Assembly: GCA_963792885.1 (NCBI GenBank)
Contig: CAWBXX010000001.1
Location: forward strand, 434,001-498,000
Source of the DNA: DASWJZ01 sp963792885
GTDB lineage: Bacteria; Pseudomonadota; Alphaproteobacteria; Rhizobiales; Afifellaceae
DNA length: 64,000 nt
Direction of reading: 5' to 3'
Numbering within the stretch: the first letter of the stretch is position 1; the number at the start of each line of letters is the position of its first letter. Positions 18,730-28,382 of this stretch are shown one piece after another. A program made the position numbers and the translations under genes. Below the pieces are notes generated by a model that was not told the origin of the DNA, did no database searches, and saw nothing but the letters and a program-made list of their open reading frames with translations.

Positions 18730-19859
18730 GTGCGGCCATCTCCCTCGGCATCTCTCGGGGCAGGCCTTGCGGCGCGGATGGCTGCCGCTGCACTCTGCGC
18801 CCTACTGTTGGCCGGGACGGCTGCGGCGCGGGAAGAGCGGGCGGTTCAACGCACGATATCCGAGGCCTTCAAGGCCGGTAAGCTGAACGGGCTTCACGCC
18901 GCGCTTGTGATCTTCCAGGGCGAGACGTTGGCCGAAGTCTATTTCGACGGCAAGGACGAGAAATGGAGTGAAGGGCTAGGCGTCGTCTCTCACGGGCCCG
19001 ACACGCTGCACGACATCCGCTCGATCACGAAGTCGGTGGTCGGCCTGCTCTACGGGATCGCGCTGGCCGACAGGAAGGTTCCCGGCCCTGATGCGCCGCT
19101 CCTGGCGCAGTTGCCCGAGTATGCCGATCTTGCCGGCGACCCCCTGCGCGACAGCATTACCGTCGGGGATGCGCTGGCGATGAAGTTGGGCGTCATTTGG
19201 AAGGATGATGATGTCGGCACGATTGCTATGGACCATGCCAAGGACCGCTACCGATACATCCTGGACCAGCCGATGGTCGCGGCACCCGGGGAGGAGTGGT
19301 CCTACAACGGCGGAGCGACAGCGCTGATCGGCAAGCTGATCGAGGACGGCGCCGGGATGGCACTGGACGACTATGCCCGCGACAAACTGTTTAAGCCGCT
19401 TGGTATCACGCGGTGGGAGTGGAGGCACGGCGAGGACGGTGAGCCCTCGGCCGCTTGGGGGCTTCGGCTGACGGCGCGCGACCTGGGAAAGATCGGCCGA
19501 CTGGTGTTGGACGGCGGAATGTTCGTGGGACGCCGGGTCGTTCCGCGCGATTGGCTTGACGAGATGTTCACGCCGCGCACGAGTCTGTCTGGCGTTCGCT
19601 ACGGCTATTTCTGGTGGCTGGCCGATTCCAATGACCCGCGGGGCTGGGTGTCAGGCCTCGGCAACCGACTGGCCGATACCGGCAACCCGCCGGCCTGGGT
19701 GGCGGGCATCGGCTACGGCGGACAGCGGCTTTCGGTGCAGGCGGACATCGGGCTGATCGTTGTGGTCCTTTCCGGCAACTACGGCGATCCCCAGGATTGG
19801 CGATGCGGATCATCGAAGAGTATGTTGCCCCCGAGCTCCGCCGGCGGCTGGGCAAGTGA
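18730..19859 (+). CDS. Exported serine hydrolase (class C beta-lactamase family), one frameshift
   Basis: The GTG start at 18730 follows GGAGG and gives a signal peptide (cleavage near LLLAGTAAA). The catalytic SxxK is in RSITKS, the second motif is WSYNGG, and GYGGQ replaces the KTG box. This resembles esterase-like members rather than true lactamases. The frame breaks near 19800. One missing base there would restore MRIIEEYVAPELRRRLGK and the TGA at 19857-19859, giving about 376 residues. Without correction the frame runs about 100 residues too far in unrelated sequence. It lies alone between an AraC gene and a convergent cyclase gene. Confidence 0.82.
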
Positions 19860-19914
19860 ACTATTGCCGGGGCGCGACCGCCCCAGGCCGCCCTGCCCAG
19901 CGCGCCGAGAATGG

Positions 19915-19985
19915 TGCCGCGCGCGAGCCTCCCATCGATGTTTTTCGCAAAGGGCGCCTGCACGGGCGGCGGCGACGGGTGCGTC
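19915..19985 (-). pseudogene. Possible remnant of an RNase T2 gene
   Basis: On the minus strand this short stretch encodes PVQAPFAKNIDGRLARG. It closely parallels PVRALFAKNIGRRLTRR of the RNase T2 gene at 22.8-23.5 kb, and the DNA itself is similar over about 40 bases (19932-19971 against 23015-23054). No start, catalytic motif or remaining gene is visible around it. It looks like the relic of a duplicated or recombined RNase T2 copy within the 156-base gap after the serine hydrolase. Confidence 0.4.
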
Positions 19986-20015
19986 TCAAATGTCCGCCGT
20001 ACCTGGGCGCCGACT

Positions 20016-21788
20016 TCAGTCCGGCAGGCCGGCTTCGCGGAGACTGACGAGAATTTTCTCGAGCGTTTCGGGGTTGCGGATCGGAAGAGAATTGCGGAGC
20101 AGGTCGATCGTTGCGCCCGGCGCGACCTCCCGGAATTTCGCCAACGTCGCGCGCGCCTCGGGCAACTGCCCGGTCTGAGCCTGCGCTGCAGCCAGGACCC
20201 AGTAGCCCGATTCCGAGCCGGGGTTGAGCGTCAACGCGCGCTGCCCGGCTTCCAGCGCCGCGTCAGGGTTGCCGCGCAGGAGCTCGGCCGCCGCGACCAT
20301 GTTGAGCGCGAGATAATATCCCGGCTCCCTCGGACCGAAGGCGACGGCCTGTTTCAGAAGCGTCAGTGCTCTCTCGTAGTCTTCGCACCACACCATTGCC
20401 GAGCCGGCAAAAGCCGCCACGAAGCTCGATAAGGGGTTGAGGTCGACCGCGTGGCGCACGGCATCGAGACCGGCGGCATAATCGACCTTCAGCGTCACCA
20501 GCGAGAAGCCGGCGACCACCATCGTCACCGCGTCGTCCGACCCGGCCGCGAGCGCACGCCGGGCCAGCGCGACTGCGGTGCCGAAGTCGTCCGGACCCGC
20601 CGGCGCCCAGGTCGGGCGCCTGACGCGCTGCAGCCGGCACCAGGCCGCGAAAGCCAGCGCTGGGGCATAATCGGGCTTTAGCGCGAGCGCGCGGTCGAGA
20701 TAGCCGATGGCGACCAGGTTCTCGTCCGCGCGCAAGGCGATGGCACCGGGCTGGGCGCGGAGATAGAGGTCGTGGGCGGTAAGCTCGTCGTCGGGCTTTC
20801 GCTGTGCGCGCTCGATCTCTGCACTGCGCAGCGTGGGCGCCACGGCGCCGACGATGCTGGCGACGATCCGGTCCTGAAGGTCGAACGCGTCGTCGAGACT
20901 GCCTTCGTAGCGGTCGGCCCAAAGGTGCGTCCCGGTTGAGGCTTCGATCAGCTGACCGGTGATCCTGAGGCGGTTGCCGCCTTTCCGCGCGCTGCCTTCC
21001 AGCACGTAGCGCACGCCGAGGTCGGCGGCGACCTTGCGGATATCGACTGCCTGGCCCTTGTAGATGAAGGTCGAGTTGCGCGCGACGACGGCGACATCGG
21101 GGTAACGGGCGAGAGCGGTGATGATGTCCTCGACCACGCCGTCGACGAAATAGTCCTGCTCGGGATCGCCGGTCATGTTGGCGAAGGGCAGCACTGCAAT
21201 CGAGGACTTTTCGGATGTGTCCGCCGCAACGACCGGCTGCGCCGGCAGCTCGGGCGGCGCGCTCGCGGCGACCTGCAAGGAATAGACCTTGATCAGGTCG
21301 GCGATGTTCTTGAGTTGCACCTGGCCCAGGTCGCTGACCGAAAGGTCGAGCCGGGACTTCACCTGCCGGTAGGCGTCCTCGGAAAGGCAGATCGCGCCGG
21401 GCGTCGCGATGCCTTCCAGGCGCGCAGCGATGTTGACGCCGTCGCCCATCAGGTCGCCGTCGCCCTCCTCGACCACGTCGCCCAAATGAATGCCCATGCG
21501 AAACTCGATCCGGCGGTCCGGCGGCACGCCCGCATTGCGCTCCTGCATCGAATTCTGCACTTCGATGGCGCAGCGCACGGCATCGACCACGCTGCGGAAT
21601 TCGACCAGGGCGCCGTCGCCGGTACGCTTGACCACGCGTCCGTTATGCACCGAGATCGTCGGATCGATCAGGTCGCTGCGCAACGCCCGCAGCCGCGCCA
21701 GCGTGCGATCTTCGTCCGCACCCGTCAGCCGGCTGAACCCGACGACGTCGGCGGCGAGGATTGCGGCGAGCTTGCGCTGTTCGGTCAT
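20016..21788 (-). CDS. Class III adenylate/guanylate cyclase with TolB-like domain and TPR repeats
   Basis: This 590-residue protein begins MTEQRKLAAILAADVVGFSR. The cyclase domain has the metal Asp in ADVVGF, RTGDGALVEF and GDGVNIAARLE. From about residue 200 there is a TolB/FlgO-like module (IAVLPFANMTGDPEQDYF, TGQLIEASTGTHLWADRY), then TPR-like helices to the C-terminus. This architecture is expanded in Rhizobiales, and most members lack an assigned signal. No transmembrane helix is seen, so it is probably cytoplasmic. The upstream extension of the frame has no good start. Confidence 0.88.
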   Translation of the reverse strand: MTEQRKLAAILAADVVGFSRLTGADEDRTLARLRALRSDLIDPTISVHNGRVVKRTGDGALVEFRSVVDAVRCAIEVQNSMQERNAGVPPDRRIEFRMGIHLGDVVEEGDGDLMGDGVNIAARLEGIATPGAICLSEDAYRQVKSRLDLSVSDLGQVQLKNIADLIKVYSLQVAASAPPELPAQPVVAADTSEKSSIAVLPFANMTGDPEQDYFVDGVVEDIITALARYPDVAVVARNSTFIYKGQAVDIRKVAADLGVRYVLEGSARKGGNRLRITGQLIEASTGTHLWADRYEGSLDDAFDLQDRIVASIVGAVAPTLRSAEIERAQRKPDDELTAHDLYLRAQPGAIALRADENLVAIGYLDRALALKPDYAPALAFAAWCRLQRVRRPTWAPAGPDDFGTAVALARRALAAGSDDAVTMVVAGFSLVTLKVDYAAGLDAVRHAVDLNPLSSFVAAFAGSAMVWCEDYERALTLLKQAVAFGPREPGYYLALNMVAAAELLRGNPDAALEAGQRALTLNPGSESGYWVLAAAQAQTGQLPEARATLAKFREVAPGATIDLLRNSLPIRNPETLEKILVSLREAGLPD

Positions 21789-21896
21789 GATGTCCCGATG
21801 GTCACGTGCCGGAGCTATTGCGGCACCGGGCCTGGAGCGCAACCTGCTTTCTCGTCGCGACCGGTCGCGGGAGCCAAGGGGGTGGGCGCACGCCAA

Positions 21897-22523
21897 TTAC
21901 GCGACGGCGGCGGACACCTTGTCCCAGAACTCGCTCCGGTCGTTGGTGCGCGGGAACGGCCCCTCGGGCACCGGCACGCCGAGGAAGGCGCAGAGCGGCT
22001 CCCAGCCCTCTTTCACCTGGAAGAGGAGGAGCTGCGACGCGGGGATGGTCGCCTTGACAGCCGCGATATGGGCTTCGAATGCCGCCGCAAGGGCATCACG
22101 GTCGAGGCCGGGCGGAAAGCCGGTCTTCGAAATCACGCCGGCCGCCATCTCGAGCCAGGGCCGCATCGGCTCCGGTGCCGTATCGCGCATGCCGAGCAGC
22201 TTGTAGATGGTGGAGGAGAAGCTTTCGACCCAGCTTTCCACGCTACGGTGCGTCAGGATGAACTTGGCCTTCGGATAGGCCGCATAAAGCTCGCGGTGGA
22301 AGGCCGCGGTTGGCCAATCGACGGCAGAGATATAGCCGTCGTAGATCGCTTCCCAGTCAGGCTTGCCCGCCACCGCTGCCTGCCAAAGCGGCAGCTGCTT
22401 GGGCATGTTGATGAGGACTTCCTCCATGTGGTGACAAGGGCCGAGGCCGAGCTGGTTGATAGCGAGCTTCAACGAATACGTGCCGGTCCTGCCGACACCT
22501 GCGCCAATAACTTTGAGTGACAC
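21897..22523 (-). CDS. Sulfotransferase family protein
   Basis: The 208-residue protein starts at a GTG (22523), directly before the 5'-phosphosulfate loop SLKVIGAGVGRTGTYSLK. It contains FILTHRSVESWVES, the usual 3'-phosphate-binding segment of PAPS-dependent sulfotransferases. The C-terminal part (FQVKEGWEPLCAFLGVPVPE) is also typical. The acceptor is unknown. A perfect 16-base palindrome and a 15-base tandem duplication lie in its upstream region. Confidence 0.82.
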   Translation of the reverse strand: MSLKVIGAGVGRTGTYSLKLAINQLGLGPCHHMEEVLINMPKQLPLWQAAVAGKPDWEAIYDGYISAVDWPTAAFHRELYAAYPKAKFILTHRSVESWVESFSSTIYKLLGMRDTAPEPMRPWLEMAAGVISKTGFPPGLDRDALAAAFEAHIAAVKATIPASQLLLFQVKEGWEPLCAFLGVPVPEGPFPRTNDRSEFWDKVSAAVA

Positions 22524-22539
22524 GCGCGTATCTCCAATA

Positions 22540-22569
22540 CATTCCACGCCCGAACATTCCACGCCCGAA
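22540..22569. repeat. 15-base tandem duplication
   Basis: CATTCCACGCCCGAA occurs twice in perfect tandem at 22540-22554 and 22555-22569, in the leader of the sulfotransferase gene just upstream of its GTG start. The length is a multiple of three. A longer upstream reading of the sulfotransferase would contain a duplicated five-residue unit, but the gene probably starts downstream of it. Confidence 0.8.
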
Positions 22570-22595
22570 AACGGCAGGTCTGCGGGCATCGACCG

Positions 22596-22611
22596 AAGTT
22601 GCATGCAACTT
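22596..22611. promoter_or_regulatory. Perfect 16-base palindrome AAGTTGCATGCAACTT
   Basis: A perfect inverted repeat lies 73 bases upstream of the sulfotransferase start, in the 239-base gap before the RNase T2 gene. Its half-site GTTGC resembles that of the palindrome before the XRE regulator gene (26854-26869). It has the form of a dimeric regulator operator. The regulator is not known. Confidence 0.5.
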
Positions 22612-22762
22612 TCGCCGATTGTCCAGCGACAATGGAAGCGCTTCCCGCGAGAGCACAAGACCACCCCGATTCCGTCCTGTCGCGTTCTGGACCGGGCGAG
22701 GCGCCGGCCGGAACGGGTCTATGAAGACATCGGGGGGACAATCGCTTGCGTCGTTGCGACGC

Positions 22763-23548
22763 CTAGTTCGCCTCAACCGCGAGCAACTTGCCGCCGGCGC
22801 AACCTCGGTCGCTGGTGGAGACGGAGGTCGGCGGCGCGGCGAGGATCAGGTCAGCAAGATCGGTGTCCGACGCAATGTCGCCTTCGAGGTTGATCCAAAG
22901 CTCCGCGATGGTCGCGTTCTCACCTCTGCCGTTGCATTTGATGATGAGCCTTTCAGAGGCGCCAACGCCGAAGACCTCGTCGAATGTCTTTTCGATCTGA
23001 CGGCGCGTGAGCCTCCTGCCGATGTTCTTCGCAAAGAGCGCCCGCACGGGCGACGCATTGAGCGCGTTTATGAGGCGCGCCGCCGCAGCGAAGTAGGCGT
23101 CGGGGTCTAGCTTCGAACCAAAACTGGCGGAGCAAGAGCCGTGCTTCGCCCACTCGTGCCGATGCAGCCCCGATTGGACGCCCGGCATCACCTTGCGGAG
23201 CTCGTCGAAGACGGGCTGGGAAAGCCGGATCGATGGCCCGTCCGGCAGGTCGATGTCACAGGCAGCCGGCGGCGCCCCGCGCGCAATAGCAGGGGTAGAT
23301 CGCCTTGTCGCCGAGGTCGTCGGGCCAGAGCCCGTGCAGCGAAAGATGCGTCGCGTCGTAGCGGTCGGCGGTCTGCGTGCGGCATTCCCTCTTCGTCGCC
23401 GCCTCTCGGTCGCGCAGAAAGCCGGCTCCCAGCTCGCGGCAAGCACATAGCTCGTCCTGCGCGGCGGCCGACGCTGCCGGCCATCGAGGAGCAGCGCCGC
23501 GGCAGCGACATGGTCGCACCGCCGGCCAGCGACTTCGTGCCGCTTCAT
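22763..23548 (-). CDS. Ribonuclease T2 family protein, frameshifted
   Basis: Both catalytic signatures of RNase T2 are present but in different frames: LSLHGLWPDD (CAS I) and RHEWAKHGSCS (CAS II). The N-terminal YVLAASWEPAFC and the C-terminal CDIDLPDGPSIRLSQPVFDE share a frame, while the middle (about 23270-23405) is in another, so two indels flank the CAS I block. An ATG at 23548 is the most likely start; no clean signal peptide is visible, so another indel near the N-terminus is possible. The corrected product of about 260 residues would be an exported endoribonuclease. It opens the frameshift-rich zone. Confidence 0.7.
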   Translation of the reverse strand: MKRHEVAGRRCDHVAAAALLLDGRQRRPPRRTSYVLAASWEPAFCATERRRRRGNAARRPPTATTRRIFRCTGSGPTTSATRRSTPAIARGAPPAACDIDLPDGPSIRLSQPVFDELRKVMPGVQSGLHRHEWAKHGSCSASFGSKLDPDAYFAAAARLINALNASPVRALFAKNIGRRLTRRQIEKTFDEVFGVGASERLIIKCNGRGENATIAELWINLEGDIASDTDLADLILAAPPTSVSTSDRGCAGGKLLAVEAN

Positions 23549-23598
23549 GCTGTCTCCGCTTGCCGCGCCATCGTGCCAGTCTAGCACGGTCAGGGCGG

Positions 23599-25016
23599 AT
23601 GTCCGACTCGGACCTCCGGCGCGATGCTTCGCGTGACCACCCCTCACCCTTCCCCGGCCGCCGCCGCAAGATCGCGCCGTTCGAGATTCCCGAGCATCCG
23701 GGCGAGGCGCGCGCCGAAGGCGGCGCTCGATCGCTATGCCATGGAGAAGGCGGCGAGCCTCAATCAGCACGTCATCGGCTACGGCGCGCTTGCCGAGGGC
23801 GAATGGGCGGCGCTCGGGCTCGACGCGCCCGACATGGACGTCGGCGCGGCGCTATCGGCTGACGCGCATCCGCGCGGAGCTGAAGAAGCGCGACCTCGCC
23901 GGCATCGTCGTCTACGACCCGCTCAACGTCCGCTACGCCACCGACTCCACCGACATGCAGCTCTGGGTCACGCACAACGCCGTGCGCTATGCCTTCGTCG
24001 CGACCGAAGGCCCGGTGATCCTCTGGGACTTCCACAATTGCGAGCACCTCTCCTGGCACCTCGAACTGGTCGACGAAATCCGCCACGGCACCGCCTGGTT
24101 CTACTACGAGGCCGGCGAGCACACCGCGGAGCGCGCGCGCGCGCTGGGCCGCTGAGATCGCGGAGATACTGAAGGCCTGCGGCGGCGGCAATCGGCGGCT
24201 CGCCGTCGACAACATCAACCCGACCGGCGTCGCCGCGCTCGCGCGAATTGGGCATCAGCGTGCACGACGGCGCAGGAGGTGATGGAGCACGCGCGCACGG
24301 TGAAATGCGCCGACGAGCTGAAGGCCATGCGCCGCGCCATCGCCGCCTGCGAGGCGTCGATGCGCGTGATGGAGGACATGCGCTCATACCCGGCATGACC
24401 GAGAACGACCTCTGGGCGATCCTGCACGCGGAGAACATCCGCCGCGGCGGCGAGTGGATCGAGACGCGGCTCCTCTCCTCCGGTCCGCGCACCAATCCGT
24501 GGTTCCAGGAGTGCTCGGCGCGGGTGATCGAGGACGGCGACATCGTCGCCTTCGACACCGACCTGATCGGCGCCTACGGCTATTGCTGCGACATCTCCCG
24601 CACCTGGCTCGCCGGCGACAAGCGCCCGACCAACGAGCAGCGCTCGCTCTACGCCATGGCCGAGGAGCAGATCGCCGCGAACATCGAGATGCTGAAGCCC
24701 GGCGCGAGCTTCCGCGAGCTCTCGCACGCGGCGACGAGCCTGCCAGACGACTATCTCGCCAACCGCTATTCGGTGCTCTTCCACGGCGTCGGGCTCTGCG
24801 ACGAATATCCGTCCGTCCCCTACCCGGAGGACTGGGAGCGCTCCGGCTACGAGGGCGTGCTTGAGCCCGGCATGGTGGTGTGCGTGGAAAGCTATGTCGG
24901 CCGCCACGGCGGCCACGAGGGCGTGAAGCTCGAGGAGCAGGTGCTCATCACCGAGACCGGCTACGAGCAGATGTCGCGCTATCCGCGCGACCGCGCGGCT
25001 GTCGTCGGCCGGCTGA
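23599..25016 (+). CDS. dddP: M24-family protein resembling DMSP lyase DddP, multiply frameshifted
   Basis: Reading across at least seven small indels gives a protein of about 470 residues. It matches what I recall of DddP very closely: LNVRYATDSTDMQLWVTHN, ENIRRGGEWIETRLLSSGPR, FDTDLIGAYGYCCDISRTW, HGVGLCDEYP and GMVVCVESYVG. Metal and catalytic residues in DTD, the later Asp, HGVGLCDE, the Glu of VES and KLEEQV are all retained. DddP cleaves dimethylsulfoniopropionate to dimethylsulfide and acrylate. Some homologues may have other substrates. One further indel near 24985 gives the ending YPRDPRLSSAG and a stop at 25016; otherwise the frame runs to 25063. The gene symbol is by resemblance. 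Confidence 0.72.
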
Positions 25017-25823
25017 GGCCTCTCAGCCAACGTGCCGCGCCGAGCGCGGCGATCGGCGAATAGTCCCATTCGTCGAATGTGCCAAGACCGGTGATCTGGA
25101 GTGCTGCGCGCGCCTGCTTCGTTGCCGGATCGACGAGCGCATCCTTGAATGCGGCGCGGATCGTCGCGACTTCGTCGTCGGACCGCTCGACTGCGGTGAT
25201 GAGCGGCAGGCCCGGGCGAAGCGGCGTCGTCGGCGATCACCTTCAGCGCCGCCGCCGATTCCGCGCTCGTGGCGGAGCGCCAAGCGCCCAGCAGACGGCG
25301 TCGATGGCGGCGACATCCGCGCCTTCCGCCGCGACCGCGCGGATCGAGGCGCGGTGGCTGCCGGTCTCGATCCATTCGACGTTCGCGGGATCGACGCCGG
25401 CCTCCTTCATCGCGCTCTCTCAGCGCGAGAAAGCCGGAGAGCGAGTCGGCGCTGTTGTAGGCGAAACGCCGCCCGGCGAAGAGGCGGATCTCCTCCGCCG
25501 GCTCATCCGCGCGCGCGTCACGATCATGCTCGAATAGGCCGGCGCCCTGGCAGCCGGCAGCGTCGTAGATCGGGACGGCGACGAGCCGCACCATGCCGCG
25601 CAAGCCGCGTGGAGAACGGAAAGCCGCAGGTCTGCGACAGCACGAGACCGGGATCGCGCCAGACCGGCGTCTGGCTGGGTCGCGTGCGGTCGATCGCCGC
25701 GGGTGCGGCGATGCCGGCGGCGTTCAGCCGGTCGGCGACGGCCGCCCACAGCAGATCATGCGCCCACGCGACCTCCTGCCAGTCGTACATGGGCAACGAC
25801 GCGACCGGTGCGAGACCGGCCAA
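24979..25823 (-). CDS. PhnD-like (COG3221) substrate-binding protein, frameshifted
   Basis: Fragments in several frames fit one small periplasmic-binding-type protein: ASLPMYDWQEVAWAHDLLW at the N-terminus, WRDPGLVLSQTCGFPFSTRL, RFAYNSADSLSGFLALR in the middle and DEWDYSPIAALGAARWLRG near the end. These phrases are typical of phosphate/phosphonate-type binding proteins found without a signal peptide in alphaproteobacteria. A TTG at 25823 or the ATG at 25790 could be the start. The end overlaps the convergent DddP-like gene, and the exact stop depends on correcting indels. It follows the desaturase gene by only a few bases. Confidence 0.6.
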
Positions 25824-25829
25824 AGCGGC

Positions 25830-26748
25830 TCAGCCCCGCCGCAGATAGGGATGCGGGACGGGGGCCTTTGCGCGGAAGAAGTAGCGTCGGATCACTTCGC
25901 CGTAGCCTTTGAAGCTGTAGCTCTCGTTCGCGGCGAGGAACGCCGCACGGTTCGCTCGGTAGAGCGCCGGCAAGAGCATACCACGCAACGCGCGGATTCT
26001 CGTGGTGGACGAAGTGGAGGTTGTTATTGAGGAAAAGCAGCCCGAAGACCGGCGACGCGTCCTCGACGATCACCGTGCGCCCGCCCTGCGTCTCGTGCGC
26101 CTGGTGCTCGGCGAAGGTGCGGATGTTCAGAAGCGAAAGGCCGGCATAGGCGGCGGCAGGCGTAGAGCCAGAGCGGAACGCCGCAGATCCAGACGGCCCA
26201 GCAGAGCACGAGCGCGACGCCGAGGAGATGCCGCAGCCAGGCGGAGAGCACCTGCCGGTCGCCGGCCCGCGATCAGCCGGATCTCGCTCGCCACGAACCC
26301 CACCGCCATCACCGCCGGCCCGATCGTGATGCGCCCGACGAAGGTGTTGTTCAGGTCGAGCACCTTCTGGATCGGCGGCCGGCAGCTTCTGCCAGTCGGC
26401 GATCGCGTAATAGAACGACTCCGGGATCGTCGTAGGGATCGGTCAGCGCTGCGTCGTTGTGGTGGCGAAGGTGCAGGCTCTTGAAGCGGCGATAGGGGAA
26501 GAGCAGCCCGAGCGGCAGAGAGACCAGCGCCTCGTTCAATGCCGCAACGCGCGTCGGGTGGCCGTGCGCGGCCTCGTGCTGCAGTGACGAGTGGAGCGTG
26601 ATCAGCGGCGCGGCGACGACGACGAAAAGGAGCGGGCCGAGCTCGCCGTAAAATGCCGTCGCCAGAGCCCAGAACACGTAGCAGCCGACAAGCAAGGCGA
26701 CGGTCGGCCATTCCACAGTCGCGAATCGACAGGCTCTGTCGTGCGCAT
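25830..26748 (-). CDS. Fatty acid desaturase family protein, frameshifted
   Basis: All three histidine boxes of membrane desaturases are visible in separate frames: HEAAHGHPT, HLRHHNDA and NNNLHFVHHENP. They lie between hydrophobic stretches such as VALLVGCYVFWALATAFYG and LGVALVLCWAVWICGVPLW. The C-terminus ESYSFKGYGEVIRRYFFR is clear. Correcting about four indels gives about 305 residues starting at MRTTEPVDSR (ATG at 26748). It should be a di-iron inner-membrane enzyme acting on a lipid or alkyl chain. It is divergent from the XRE regulator gene, which may control it. Confidence 0.75.
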
Positions 26749-26853
26749 GTCATTGATAAAAAGGCATTTTTCTTTTCACGACAATGTGAGATTGCGCACC
26801 TTATGTTGCATTTGGATTGCATCACGCCCGGTTGATGCGTAAAATCATCATAT

Positions 26854-26869
26854 GTTGCCTTAACGCAAC
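26854..26869. promoter_or_regulatory. Inverted repeat GTTGC-N6-GCAAC before XRE gene
   Basis: The 135-base gap between the desaturase and the XRE regulator is unusually AT-rich for this window. It contains a perfect inverted repeat with arms GTTGC/GCAAC ending 14 bases before the regulator ATG. Further TTGCAT direct repeats lie at about 26806-26823. Its position suggests autoregulation and control of the divergent desaturase. This is inference from layout. Confidence 0.5.
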
Positions 26870-26883
26870 GATGCCGAGCAGCG

Positions 26884-27725
26884 ATGGACACCCGCGAGCT
26901 CGGGCCGATCTTCCGCGAGCGCCTGCAGATCGTGATCGATCGCGCCGGCATCACGCGCGCCGCCTTCGCCAAGTCGATCGGCGTCGACCGCTCGGCGCTG
27001 ACGCAGCTCCTCTCCGGCAGCTCGCTCCGCCTGCCGCGCGCCGACACGCTGCGGCGCATCTCGGGCGCCTATTCGGTCAGCCTCGACTGGCTGCTCGGGC
27101 TTTCGCAGGACGAGACGCTCGCGGCCGAGATCAAGCCGGCGCTCGAGATCGCCGAGGCGCAGGGCGCTCGACGAGGACACGCTGCTCGAGCGCTGGCACA
27201 AGGAAGCGGCCGGCTACAAGATCCGCTACGTCCCCTCGCAGATTCCCGATCTGCTCGAGGACGCCGGACGTCATCGCCTACGAATATTCCGGGCGCGCGA
27301 CGCCGAGCCCGTCATGGCAGCTCCGCAACGCCGAGTTCCGCCTCGACTACAATCGCCGGCCGGAGACCGACATGGAGGTCTGCATGCCGCGCCAGCGGCT
27401 GGAGCTCCTGGCGGAAGGAAAGGGGCTTTGGGACGGCCTCCCCCGCGCCGCGCGCAAGCAGCAGCTCGACTACATGGCGAAGCTCGTGGACGAGCTTTAT
27501 CCGGGCTTCCGCCTCTTCCTCTACGACCAGCGCCGCACCTACTCGATTCCCTACACGGTGTTCGGCCCGCAGCGCGCGGCAATCTTCGTCGGCGAGATGT
27601 ATCTCGTGCTGAACACCATCGACCACATCCGCGCCCTCACCCGCCACTTCGACAACCTGATCCGCAACGCCGTCGTCGGCGCCAACGAGAGCGCGGCATA
27701 CATTCGCGCGCTCAAGGTGAAATAG
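26884..27725 (+). CDS. XRE-family transcriptional regulator, frameshifted
   Basis: The N-terminus is a clear Cro/cI-type helix-turn-helix (ITRAAFAKSIGVDRSALTQL, then RRISGAYSVSLDWLLGLS). A long C-terminal domain (SWQLRNAEFRLDYNRRPETD, RTYSIPYTVFGPQRAAIFVG, HFDNLIRNAVVGANESAAY) resembles a ligand-sensing region that I cannot name. Two indels, near 27166 and 27268, are needed to join the parts into about 280 residues. It diverges from the desaturase and carries a palindrome just upstream. Its target genes are probably those flanking the palindrome. Confidence 0.72.
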
Positions 27726-27804
27726 GACGAGAGCATTCGGCCTTGCCATCGCCGTGGCCGCGGCCGAAGCTCTCCCACGGAGATTTTCAGCGAATCGAAG
27801 GACC

Positions 27805-28265
27805 ATGCCGCGTCTTCGGGGTTTCACGCGTGCTCCCCTATCCGCGCGAGCAACTCTTCGATCTCGCCGCCGACGTGGAGCGATACCCCGAGTTCCTTCC
27901 GTGGTGGCAGTCGGTGAAAATCCGGCAACGCGACGACACCGTCTACTACACCGACCAGGCTGTCGGCTTCGGGCCGATCCGGCAGCGCTTCTTCTCGAAG
28001 ACCGTGCTTCGGCGACCGGAGGAGATCGAGGTGAGCTCCGCTGACGGAGAGTTCGAGACGTTCGAATTTAATTGGCGGTTCGAAACGAAGCCGAAGGGAA
28101 TATCCAACGTCGCCCTGACCGGCGAAATCGAGCTTCGTGCGCCTCTTCTGCGAGGGCTCTTCGGGAGGCTGGTGGCGGACAGCGCCGACACAATTCTCGT
28201 CGGCGTTCGAGCGCCGCGCACGACTGATGCTGGGCACGCCGGTGCAGCACGCGCTCCGGCGATAG
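27805..28265 (+). CDS. COQ10/RatA-family START domain protein, frameshifted
   Basis: The body reads YPREQLFDLAADVERYPEFL, then WWQSVKIRQRDD and FETKPKGISNVALTGEIEL. This is the small ubiquinone-binding START-like family (Coq10, also called RatA toxin family), of about 150 residues. One indel near 27830 joins it to the ATG at 27805 (MPRLRGFTR). Another near 28197 restores the usual ending SAFERRARLMLGTPVQHALR and the stop at 28263-28265. It is likely a quinone chaperone, which fits the quinone-modifying gene that follows. Confidence 0.78.
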
Positions 28266-28382
28266 TCCTGGAAGCGCGGGCGACCGAAAGTTGATCGGAA
28301 TCAAGGCAGGCGGCGTCGAATTGGGGACCTTGGCTGAAATGGGGTCGCGTGGGCGCTCCCTTCGGTTCTTGGGGGTTTGCCG

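Noticed and set aside
22540..22569. Start of a CRISPR-like or VNTR array
   Set aside because: Only two 15-base copies with no spacer; a simple tandem duplication.
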